Positions 51,301 through 58,400 of a stretch of DNA of 63,926 bases are shown here, piece by piece. The notes below the pieces were generated by a model. The model worked only from the letters and a program-made list of their open reading frames with translations. It was not told the origin of the DNA and did no database searches. The stretch covers positions 1-63,926 of the forward strand of contig NZ_AUAF01000016.1 of NCBI RefSeq assembly GCF_000428585.1, read 5' to 3'. Each line of letters begins with the position of its first letter. Positions within the stretch are counted from its first letter, which is position 1. The stretch is from Zooshikella ganghwensis DSM 15267 (GTDB taxonomy: Bacteria > Pseudomonadota > Gammaproteobacteria > Pseudomonadales > Zooshikellaceae). Position numbers and translations under genes: made by a program.

Positions 51301-52475
51301 TGCTCAATGTTGAGATTATTCATTTGCTGGTATTGGATAACGGTATGATGCAAAGTCTTCGCATTGGCTAAAACACTCTCTTTTCTGTTGAGAGCAGGAA
51401 CAACAGGCAACGTATTAATAAATGGTCCAATGGCAGCCTGAAATGCCTCTGGCCGGTTAGCAAGTGTCATTCCCACAGGAAATGACTCGTTTTGACCGGT
51501 GTACACCGCGATTGAATGGATGAAGTGGGTAAACAGGAGTGGATAAAGTGTTAATTCATGCTTACCACATAAATCAGTAAGGTACTGATACTCCTCTTCA
51601 GTTAGCGTCGCTGTTAGGTGGGTAGCAGCATTTGAGCCAGTAGCTGAGTAACATTGCCTTAACTGAGGCACCTCTGCTTCATTAAGCTCGGCAATTAGCC
51701 TGTCTTTGAATTGAGCTTCAGCCTCCCCAAGCGCTTGAGCCTGTTGATAAGCAGAGTAATCAAGATAGGTTGACTGTTTTAAGGTTGCTGCAAAACGTTG
51801 TGGATTTTCATAAGCCGCAGCCAGTTCATCTGCTATCACAGGGACTGAGTAGGCATCTGACAGCATATGATGATGGATACAGGCCAGTACCCAGGTACTC
51901 TTGTCCGTGAGATAGAGCAACTCAAAACACGTAAACTGTCCTTCTTCAAGAGGAAACACCGTTTTGGCCAGGCTATCTTTATGCTGCTGTAGTTCAGAGG
52001 AAGATATTTCCCTCACTGGGCAGTGAAACAACGAAGCTGGAAGAAACGCTCGCTGCAAGTCATCAGCAACACTTTGACAAAATAGTGGATGCTTTTTTAA
52101 GAACAGCTGTATAGCCTGTTGCATTCTTTGTGCATCCAGTTCATTGAAGGCAATAAACAGTGGAATAGTATAGGTGTAAGGTAAGCTGTCGATCTGACCC
52201 TGCAAATACATGCCTTGCTGTATCGAGTCTAGTTTGGCTGGCCAATTTACCCGTGGCAGTGACAGAAATGGCGAAGCTTTCGCCTGCTCTTCGTTATGAA
52301 TTTTATTAGCATTGAGCAGCTCAATCAGTACTGCTTTGTGCGCAATAACCTGCTGCTTAATCGCATCAGGAAAACCCCGATTTTTATCGAATGAATAGTT
52401 AAGCTCTCCAGCCTCATTCACCCAAAGAAAAATATGCTGGCATTTTAGGTCGTTTAATAAGCTTATAATTGTCAC
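36378..52475 (-). CDS. Hybrid NRPS-PKS, althiomycin-type (Ser, Cys, Gly, malonyl modules)
   Basis: A 5365-residue megasynthase. Domain order with rough positions: TubC-type docking (1-55); C (HHHMLSD, 203); A (675) with code D-V-W-H-F-S-L-I-D = Ser; PCP (1078); E (HHLIMDSVSW, 1262); Cy (DLILLDVQS, 1711); A (2190) code D-L-Y-N-M-S-L-I-W = Cys; PCP (2580); E (HHLIIDTVS, 2778); C (HHAILDGW, 3219); A (3685) code D-I-A-Q-L-G-V-I-W, close to Gly; PCP (4064); KS (TACSSS 4295, HGTGT 4433); AT (GHSLGEY 4735, AFHS 4836: malonyl type); ACP (GGDSL 5043); TE (GSSFGG 5179). No KR or DH, so a beta-keto product. GTG start overlaps the previous stop (TAGTG). Matches Alb5 of the althiomycin pathway by logic. 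Codes were read by eye. Confidence 0.9.
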   Translation of the reverse strand: MTIISLLNDLKCQHIFLWVNEAGELNYSFDKNRGFPDAIKQQVIAHKAVLIELLNANKIHNEEQAKASPFLSLPRVNWPAKLDSIQQGMYLQGQIDSLPYTYTIPLFIAFNELDAQRMQQAIQLFLKKHPLFCQSVADDLQRAFLPASLFHCPVREISSSELQQHKDSLAKTVFPLEEGQFTCFELLYLTDKSTWVLACIHHHMLSDAYSVPVIADELAAAYENPQRFAATLKQSTYLDYSAYQQAQALGEAEAQFKDRLIAELNEAEVPQLRQCYSATGSNAATHLTATLTEEEYQYLTDLCGKHELTLYPLLFTHFIHSIAVYTGQNESFPVGMTLANRPEAFQAAIGPFINTLPVVPALNRKESVLANAKTLHHTVIQYQQMNNLNIEQLVEGIQGGAPRLAELVQVLFTLHNFDEYSAQTQNTEYQIQPYADLAEKFGISLIAGVQSSCLSFTLTYAAEKYEQAQVEAIFNSFVDSLKQQYEGVWLSPLSQLLPISNRVEHQLLQLWNDTRCDFSDQTHVAAILEQQVEQTPYNLAVADARQRLTYQQLNERANQLAHYLTEQGVVQGGLVALSLERSVDTVISIWAVLKTGAAYIPLEPDFPQDRVEYILSDSQAAMILAHSKHADSLVDFKERLLLLDTPETRCLLADQQTQNLSVAVNPTDLAYVIYTSGTTGKPKGVMCEHRGLVNRIEWMQKNYPLAVDDRVLQKTPYVFDVSVWELLWANWYGAAIIMAEPDGHKDADYLIDLIEREKISTLHFVPSMLSAFTQTLGARPNALARLASLKYMFCSGEALHLSQAKDIKALLPDVQLHNLYGPTEASIDVLFFDCNDPALSKVLIGKPIDNIQALVLDENLRLLPPGAVGELHLAGVGLARGYLNNPALTAEKFVENPYQSTEDKQHGINGRLYKTGDLVYQQPDGSVVYLGRNDFQVKIRGFRIELGEITTNLELHPLVSQAAVTVVKDTQPWLVGYIVAADECSDEMLKSHLLAALPEYMVPESFVRLDALPVTVNGKLNVKALPIPERTLTDNVVAPKNELEASVRDIVAALLGLEPQQLGCSSNLYQLGLDSIMAIRLVSQLRQASLLDLSVKDVFALKTISALCQLAGEERSSVTYQVEEGVLSGEVPLLPIQSWFFARQFIQPEHWNQAFCIDVPLLEQNALQHAVSELVKHHDALRLHYTDTPEGQYPRQFYGEQQPVNVIQVNLDEHTDAQALSELMTSWQSSFDLTSGPLFQFVYIEGLKPDRGLLFCAFHHLIMDSVSWGIIVHDLQVLYQGKKLPQKGSSYRQWSQCIEQYPHQHPEELRYWQALMEDYRVPQGFLSNKQPFTSSQIKLPQSLTQSLLGECHKAFNTQINDVLIAAADTALTEVLAGEVTHISLEGHGREVIAEVIDSPLDIERTVGWFTSLSPYKLQSCQNLQTTLIGCKEQLRAMLGNGVGYGTWAQSSDLPIPSVCFNYLGQLDSLVQPTSEHTEQWHLVVTDTGQTIGHPEDWPFSITIFGFVVDGQLHIEVKSCLTEAVNQKLLDCYQTALVALVDLCANQKTTEYSASDFKFISGEADLAQLPLSAKGESTQDFAMTEIQKAYLLGRMGQYEIGNVANHIYNEYVYSSLDINRLENAINELISLCPVLRTVFDENTMRQRYLPTSEVGHYCVHTNYFDVNKSDATLADVRHRLSHAVYDVSCFPLFTFEVSQFKDCYVLHVSIDLILLDVQSRLMMYSLLDRLYRGEDITASLPKVNFKDYQDYVVHLPNSVWYEKDKAYWAEKLQTLPLRPNLPLKQEPMNVTQPTFSEHTLYLEPEIWQQFKKKAQDYQVSYSSVLLALYGYLIARFSGNDEFLITLTLFNRYPVCERVDEILGDFTSTNLFHFKDAGSQLLETINRTHDRMWDDVNHALYNGIQVQRELVKRHQLDANAATSPIVFTGVIGQQTDRWEKRSFLVESELREQRYWCAQTSQAWIDLQAVESGDRFMSKWLYVDQLFEPDFIPHLNHCYCELITHLATQEWSRSVPRGYLPPEDERCIALINSANQPVSEETLVSLFEKQAREAHRIAVYDERLGQSYTYAQLQQDSERLASHCVAMEGELIAVLADKGYAQLCACLAIMKAGKGYLPLHVDWPEERMNGVLAQAEADHLLITELQAQRDFKLMQSISSLCIETALADEFCSAKVSLPEVKPDDVAYVIFTSGSTGKPKGVTISHRGAVNTIVAVNEQYNVTANDALFALSELSFDLSVYDLFGALAVGAKVVFPDQQHVKTPDCWLPLIQQEKVSIWNTVPQLAGLLEEAASATNTPLPSLRLFMMSGDWIPLNLLDRLACTFPAAKQLSLGGATEGSIWSIWYPIESRQSDWASVPYGKAMPNQTMSVLDNQLQPCPVGVTGEIYIGGLGVALSYWKNEALTGERFIEHPDLGRIYKTGDLGRVESDGNIIFQGRNDFQVKVRGHRIELGEIEAVITQFEGVEQSLVLTQPVDGENSAVNLVGYYVTKAQVDEQSLRQALELRLPEYMVPPFLIALDSLPLTANGKLDRDALPVPNTHTPHQHCQPSNSIEAKLCQLWAGVLNISQERLGIHDDIFSLGCDSVMAIQMVGRLRREMQVELGLRELFTYRSVATLAEFVSDKLQNSNPHVAEPQTGQPPLTGEVPLLPIQQWFFSNEWAVASHWNQTAMLVTPPLSLSRLEQAVSQVVAHHDAFALRFTVNDSGEWVQHYQPDSAKPACHRVDIRELSVKEHEPGFDACLKETFANLHSQFDLANGPLSVFAYLDGFSDGQGRLFMAWHHLIIDTVSQSVLIEDLYQGYLRQPLGSKSSSYRQWSELVNSLSLTDEEMSFWQSQLPGPEAALLAASKGSESTEYRLQLSSDTTDSLLERTRPLGMQPQDCLAWTLSRFLQQYTGQQSHSLWLEGHGRQHEHETLDVSRTMGWFTSRYPVRLTAKTNGREQLIDTKNQLRRCAEKGLNYGAAFSMPCTSLDGVSLNYLGRIESTESSPWQLALAYSELSSHSENPSLHLLEVVSWLANGQLQLLVKSSLRDITAQNVAEALSAQLDMLLSELGDEQRTWLTESDVNFVVSQNYLDQLQKHQEVEQVFRANSLQQGMIHHSLAYGDQDASYRIAVRWDYHAQVEPQLFLQAWQLLQNQLACLRSRFDWRGEIVQVVDRDMDFPWAYHDFSDMNDSDREQALAQLQQQDRQCNYDLSAGGLFRVCLVKLDQHHYCCLFNVHHAILDGWSSPILMAHLHDTYDALQKGTPLPLVSDAFSAVQNYIQQHQNADKDYWSEYLSDVEEAMPLSSLLHPEVSPADYRQQRQVKSLQRLSLKLSNAELSSLSGLAQKYGITVNSVFLFAWHKLLSLYSGAAQTVVGTVIAGRMLPVAGIEHAVGMFLNTLPIKHQHDTGTSLLAQISALQDAVGEANSRSLVSLADLQQGGSRLFDSLYVFENYPDPSLQNDLDRLHHQFVSREEHRDYPLALQVEEQADAINIHLDFATEWFSTTKMQQALNVLQQIVTQVLADPNEQQLQFAPSIMTGEKLQNMVPAIPTRNLAAAIGHYACLQPDAPALCHSGEVLSYLQLHQQVLAVAYCLQSEYAISSGQRVALLMPRDALALTVILAIGRLGATYVPLSYDYPAERIEYILQDCQADCLVTDGLHDQLLLNVSIPTLVLDSAKQALLNVPANLAEPEIKPQDTAYILYTSGTTGQPKGVALSNSAFIATLHGLWQAHFPNKTRLNTFSMTNMVFDIFGAEFGLPFLSGGTLTLGDYRESPINCQSLDFIQTTPSMLEFTLPSFEQTTKCTLLVGGEALSHHLAQRALAKFSRVINVYGPTETCIWSTSKTYLAGQDTGVISIGWPLPGERCAVLGLQGEPLPLGACGELYISGTGVAQGYVNKPELNESRFIRLPFADGTWYRTGDMVRQLDDGSLLFMGRQDGQIKVMGHRIEKADIEQAMLAHPQIQQVTVQLVNSSAGSSNAQVLVGYYVSSAVDMSSLTLAQWVKQKLPDYMVPEQFIALEALPMSVNGKLNSKALPAPTFDSLATDDEAFKTESEPLVQVLQSVWCQLLQRESVGLQEKFFELGGNSILLTRMHGLLPADVQSTVSLIDLFKLPTIASIVHYVEQQASVSKPAVVKPKAQSIAHNDIAIIGMSGRFPQSATLAEFWEHLKVGKELVSRYSFEELQGLVPESQLSNPNYVLAQSKLEGIEYFDAGFFGLTAKEAMMMDPQHRVFLECVWHAFENANYDPLTITDDVGVYASVGNNHYESDYVLPSMKHADLVDHYQVMISNQSHFLATRVAYTLNLTGPAMTVQTACSSSLVAVHQACRAIQAGDCQMAIAGGISLGQLEKQGYLYQPGMIFSADGHCRPFDSESTGTIEGQGVGVVLLKPLAQALEHGDSVIAVIKGSAINNDGNHKAGFTAPSEDRQAAVIRQAMANAQVSADDVSYIEAHGTGTKLGDPIEIAGLSQALSSRTSKQPCAIGALKSNLGHLDVAAGIAGLIKVALCLQHKTLVPTVHFQQENVELKLAIRGFKVQQTTEEWTQDQGSGLRTAGVSAFGIGGTNAHVILQEAPETNPSLQEGVTGRPLLLCLSAPDEEGLRRQSAAMAAFVRDAQTEQLVRAGYTLMHSRSRFDCQRVVTGNNSKELAEALVAQPQIIHKPGRVPSVVFMFPGQGAQYKGMTQWLFDNEPAFRFWVEQCLDIASPMLGNEVSREDLLAASERINDTAITHPALFICEFALAKWLMDKGVSPAAMIGHSLGEYVAACCAGVLSLTDALSLVIKRGQLLASLPQGRMVSARCTYEEVRPFVETHQLDIAAINEVQSCVISGAPDKVEALEAVLNQQGITYRSVKVSRAFHSAMLDPILDDFAQLVGSVQLNPPVLPYISNLSGDWIKPEQTCSVAYWVEHLRQTVMFEAGLSTLFNSKQFSDMVLVEVGPGTILSGLAKRHQGRKLTHHVIQGLAERSPYQHLMSMVGQLFCLSVPVDLQKFWQLSPENRIKMPGYAFARDHYWIGENKAKTVVPEAITQENTISSDKALNEQVSDICCHVLGLETVNPDADFFELGGDSLTAVQYSSRVTNQFGVTIEFMQLPRLTVNAIVTALNAAMQKDQSEAQDTIVLLQKGKQSHPPIILIHPIGGDIYFYWDLAKALPEDYPVYAIRSPMLTSDVHFSRLEDMAESYLQGVISCVGKKQTPIFAGSSFGGIVAYEMAQQYKHRYGVNAPVIMVDSPCYGNLPDGMSGAEILDYLLTFGMAEINVDNAVYAALETLEDKVEYLGKISQGTAYESILSAAFLPRYLRVWECNNGLMQKYQPSKSVSDILFFAHTEVIPSFPAHQDRFWKKLGHTSFKVIPVAGNHLTMNGPKNSAFLAESIADWYESEICHVV

Positions 52476-55400
52476 TACAGAACTCCAACTACTCGCTCGT
52501 GATTTTCCATTTGTGATTCAGCTTGTTCGGCCATTGCAATCACGGTGCTGTTGTTATAGATATCTTCCAGTTTGAGCTGGACGCCCAGCTGCTGATCAAG
52601 GCGACGAACCAAGCGCATCGCCAAAAGTGAATTTCCTCCGCAATTGAAAAAACTTTCTGCACAATCAATATCGGTGGGCTGACACTTCAGTATCTTGGCC
52701 CAGACTTCACAGAGTTGCTGCTCCAACTTAGTGACGGGTCCCTGAAAGCTTGCATCAACGGTGACTTGTGGTAAGCGGGAGGCATCGACTTTGCCATTTG
52801 CAGATAGAGGTAACTCATTGAGCAGCACAAAGTGCTGAGGAATCATGTAATCGGGTAATGATTGTGCTAAGTATTGGCGTACCAAAGCATTTAGAGGCTG
52901 GACATCCGCATGAACATCACTTACAGCTTTATCCTCTTCCCGCACAGCACCTATCGCCATGGTGTACAGGTTATTTTCACTCAGTGTTAACCCGAGCATA
53001 CAGCAGCCAATATCATGACTGACTAAGTCATCACTTAGGTGCTGAAACAACCAGCCAGCATAGACATAGTTCGATGTGCTCTGAGGACCTTCAAGATGAA
53101 TTAACCCTTGGGCACCACTTACAATGGCATGAACATCAGAAGCCTTGACCAGTACAGGCTGCTGCTCGATGTCGAACAGATTACTGCCTGTCGTGCTACG
53201 GAAATAAGCACCTTCCCGGTTATAGAGTGATAGCTTAGTATCTGCTTGTTGTGTTGACTGATTCAGAGGAGCACATAGTACTAACCGACATACTAATGAC
53301 TTAGTCGCTGATACATCCGGCTCAAAAAATGCTACGTGATAACCTACTTCCAGTTGCTCACACTGATCCGCAAGTAAAGCCAGCATATGTCCCGCTTCCA
53401 GAAGTGCGAGCGCTTTTGCACGGTCATGATAAAGAGGCCGGATTGCCTCCCAGTTAATGACTAGATCAATGAAGTTTACTGAAGCGACACCATTGGGCCG
53501 CTCAACATTAGGTAACTCATAAAGTGAGTGACGTGTGGGATGATAGTAATAATACCCGTCACGAGTCGCATCAACCTTATCATTGAGACCCACGTAAGCC
53601 TGAACACTGTAGGTACTCCCTGCTGATGGGTAGCGATATTTAGGAAGCACTCGATTGGGAAGTTCCAACCCAGCACACACGGAGAGAATGCGCTGTAAGT
53701 CATACCAAGTCGCTGCATTACCAGTAGCTGAAGACCAAGAGCGATTCTGGCGTAATGTAATCAGGGTATTAACCCTGTGGCTATCAATGCCACAGTCATC
53801 GAACTTCCGATAGCTTTTACGACGCAGATAATCATCTTTTTGCAGTGAGTGTGATAATGCCAAACCAGCATTTTCAACGGGGACAATGCCTCTTTGCTGA
53901 AGAATGAATAGCTCTTTATCTTCCGTATAGACAGGAACAGGCTGTTCTTTTTCTGGAATCAGGTAAGCCACTAACGCAGGGCTGGTCTCTTGTTGCTGTA
54001 AGTGAACCAGTGCTTGCGAGATTCCTTCTAGCTTATTGATATGTGCTGCAATTTCTTCTAGCTCAACACGATAACCATTCAGTTTAACCTGATTGTCAGT
54101 GCGCCCTAAAAATTCAATGAAGCCTTGCTCTGACCAGCGACCTAGATCACCTGTTTTATAAAGTCGGCCTAACTCTGGATGGTTAATAAACCTCTCTTTG
54201 GTTAACTCAGGTGCATTCCAGTATTCAAGGGCAACACCATCCCCACCAATATGAATTTCACCAGTAACCCCAAACGCACAGTGTTCGCCCCGATTATCCA
54301 GCACATACATCGTCTGGTTTGGCATCGCTGTTCCATAGGGAATACTTGTCCATTCTGGGTCTACCTGTTCAACTGGGTACCAGATTGACCAGATACTTCC
54401 TTCTGTCGCGCCCCCCAAACTAATGACATCTGTCTTATTATTGAGTGTTTTAATACGGCTAGGTAAATTAAGCGGTATCCAGTCTCCACTCATCAGGAAA
54501 AGCCGAATATTCATTGAAATATCCGAGCGAGACTCAAACTCATCAATGACTAAACCGGCCAGCTGCGGGACAGTATTCCAAAGCGTGACATGATGTCTAT
54601 GAACAAGCTCTAGCCAAACCTCAGGTTTTTTACAATCTGCCTGGCATGGAAAAACAATTTTTCCTCCAGCTCCGAGCACACCGAATATGTCGTATACAGA
54701 CAAATCGAAGCTCAGTTCTGATAACGCAAGAACCGTATCACTGGCGTTAATATTAAAACGTCGGTTAACCGCTTCAATCGTATTAAAAGCACCATGGTGG
54801 CTTATAGCGACACCTTTTGGCCGTCCCGTTGAGCCTGAAGTAAAGATAACGTAGGCCAAATCTGTCGGCTTAACGCTTGGCCATACAATATCCTCACATT
54901 GCCCTTTCGCTTGAACAAGTGTTTCCAGTTCCAAGACCGTTGCATTTAAAAGTGAAGATTCACGTTTGAGCTTTGCATGCTGTGATTTAGACACAACAAC
55001 GGTATGGCAGCCAGATTGTTCCAAAATGTCATTCAAGCGCTCAATTGGCCAGTCAGGATGCAGTGGTACATACGCGGCCCCTGCTTTCATAATTCCCAAA
55101 GTAGCAGTGACATGCCAATAGCCCTTTTCAGCTAAAATGGCAATTAATTGGCCTTGAGTTTCTCCACTAGCCATTAAGGCTGAGGCCACGCTCAAATAGG
55201 CCTCATGAATCTCAGCATAGGTAAAACTCGTTTGTAATTGTGAGTCAACAACGGCTGTAGCTTTGGAGGTATTTATTAAGCTGGGTGATGTTTCAAACAG
55301 TTCAACCAATGTCCTTGATGGGTAGCTTGCCTGAGTGTTATTCCAGTGGGTAATTTGTGCTTTTTGCCAGTCCGGTAATTTAACAAAAGGCAAAGCCATT

Positions 55401-58400
55401 AAGTCCCAGTCGCGATGTGCAACTTGCTCGATTAAAGCACAATAGCTGTCGTGCATTGCCTGAATTGTTTGTGGCGAAAAGAGCTGATCTACATAGTCCC
55501 ACTCTGCAACAAACCCTGCATCTGTCTCATACGCTTTGTGGTCTAACCAAACCTGAGAAGTTTGAGAAATAGCGTATTGAGTACCCTGGTAACTCTCATC
55601 CAATGGCAAGTCAAACATGCTGGCTTTACCATTCATACCAATAACACTGGTTAATACAACCGGTGCCACTACTTGGTGAGAGGGTAAACTTCGTGCTTGC
55701 TTGAGCATACGTTGCACATCAATACCATCACACAAGTTGTTATCAACGTCTTCCAACAACCGGGAATGCACTAACTCCAGCTGCTGTCGGGCAGAGATAT
55801 CATTACGCAATTGATAATCAAACAAACTTAAAACAGTAAAATCACCAATGATGTCATCTACTTGAGCATGTAGTGGCAGTCGGTTAAACAGCGTTAAGTT
55901 AAGCGTGACTTTCTCTTGATCAGACCAAAAACAGAGCACACGACAAAATAGCTCGGCAATCAATGCCGTTGGACTAATATCATTGCAGCGGCACTTATCT
56001 AAAATTAATTGCCATGTTGCTTGCGGTACAGTCCGGGTTACTCGTTTGAAGTATGGCTTCTCAATACTTGATGGGTTTGCAGCTAAAGGCAAATCCATTT
56101 TTAACGACATTTGTTGTGTTTTTTCATGCCAGTACTGCTCAGCCTGATGGAACAGCTCACTCTGGCGTATCCGCTCATATTGAGTATGATAATCTCGGTA
56201 GTTAATTAATAGCTTGGGCAACACTGCCTGCGGATTTTGATATAAAGTGATCCACTCTGAAAATAGAATCTCAAAGCTCTTCATATCAATGATAATCGCA
56301 TCAAAACTCACATGAAGAATGTAGCTATCCCCTACTTTAGACAGCAATATGTCAAATAGTGGATAAACGTCTGCCGCATAAACTTTATGGGAAAACGCCT
56401 GGCGAATCTCTTCTAGCTCAGAGTGATTAGTAAACTCCTGATAACGAATTTGGTAATGAGGGACTTGGTTTAAATAACGTTGTTCTCCATTTTCAAAAAC
56501 AGTTCTGAGTGATAAATGACGTTTGATTAACAGGTTGAATGCACTTTCTAACCGGGCATGATCTATATAACAAAATGCATACTCATGATAAATATGAGTC
56601 GATACATTGCTTAACTCAAAGTTTTTAAAACGGCCAAAATAGTAAGTTTGCTGAACATTATTAAGGGTAAATGGATGATATTGATGCGTAATATCTGACG
56701 ATTTAATAATAAAATCACGATACAGAAAATCACCCTTACCAGCATTAACCAAAGGTGTTAGGCTGGATACATTTTTTTGTTCAAAAATATCTTTAATTTT
56801 TATGTCACAGCGAAATTCAGTATTGATTAAGTTAACCAACTTAATTGCCGATAAGCTATTTCCACCTAAAGCAAAAAAATCATCTGTTAAACCAATAGTA
56901 TTCTTATTTACTCCTAGCGCTGAACCAAACAGCTGACACAATATACGCTGAGTCTGTGTTTCGGGTGCAATAAACCGATTGTTATGCACCAGGTTTATCG
57001 CAGGTAAAGCCTTGCGATCTACCTTTCCATTAATATTTAATGGTATAGAAGCAAGGAACATAAAATCGACAGGGATCATATATTCAGGCAAATAACTTTT
57101 TAACCAATCCTTTAAATGATCGACCCCAATGGGTTCCTTAGCGGTATAATAAGCAACCAGAAAAGGCTCAACATCACTTTCCTGGTCTTTTTGTAACTGA
57201 ACAACAGCCTGCTCTATTCCTGGATAGTGTTTAATAGCCGACTCAATATCACCCAGCTCGATACGATGCCCACGTAACTTAACTTGAAAGTCTGCTCGGC
57301 TTAAATATTCAATATTACCACATGATAAATAACGAACTTTGTCACCTGTCCGATACATAGTAGCGCTATGATTATTGCCCAAATGAACAAATGGGTTAGC
57401 AATAAATGCTTTTGCTGTCAGTTCAGGTTTATTGAAGTATCCTTGTGCAACACCATCACCGGCTATGTAGAGTTCACCCACTACACCTGGTGCTACAGGC
57501 TTTTGCTCATCATTAAGTACATAACATTGCGTATTTGCTAAAGGTTTTCCAATCAATACTTTATTAGTGATTTCATTCAAGCAGTATGTGGTTGACCATA
57601 CTGTTGTTTCGGTAGGGCCATAGACATTCCATGCTTTTTGCGTCATTTTGACCAACCCTTTAGCGACGTCTAAAGGAACAGCCTCACCACCACACAATGC
57701 AATAATATTAAACTTTTCTTGTCCCAGTTCAGCAACAGCCTGCCGCCAAAAAGATGGGGTGGCTTGCATATGTGTAATATCAAACTCGGTTAAATATTGC
57801 TTCAATATACGTGCATCTAATAACGCTCGTTGTTCTGCAAGCACAACAGATGCACCAAACATTAAGGGCATAAACAACTCCAACGTGGAGATGTCAAATG
57901 CCAATGTGGTAAGTGCCAGCATGCGAGACTCAGGAGACAAATGCGTGCGATGACAAAAGTCATAGGCAACATTAACAAAGTTACGATGTCTGACAGCAAC
58001 ACCTTTAGGTACACCTGTGGTACCCGAGGTGTAAATAACATAAGCGAGCGCATTAACATCGCCAGAATTTAATAATTCTGGCGGATTACAATATTTTTCT
58101 ATTGTTGCCAATAAATCATTTGTTATTGATAACGCTGTGATGCCATCAGGTAATGAAGCCTCTGGCATATCATTTCTGGTTAATACCAGACTAGGCTTGG
58201 CATCATTCAGTATTGCCTGGGTTCTCAATAGTGGAGAAGTTGAATCTAAAGGAACATATGCACAACCTAACTTAAGGATAGCGAGCAGACTAATCAGTAA
58301 TGACTCATCTCTTGGGAGCAGTACAGCAACCCTCTCACCTTCAGCTACTGAAAAGTGTTCCTTCAGGTAATGTGCTAACCCATTTGCTTTCATATTAAGC

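Noticed and set aside
57648-57953. Plus-strand ORFs opposite the synthetase genes (for example 101 aa here, 110 aa at 44142, 105 aa at 42259)
   Set aside because: All lie antisense to well-supported NRPS/PKS coding sequence, with no ribosome-binding site or recognisable protein; shadows of the long genes.
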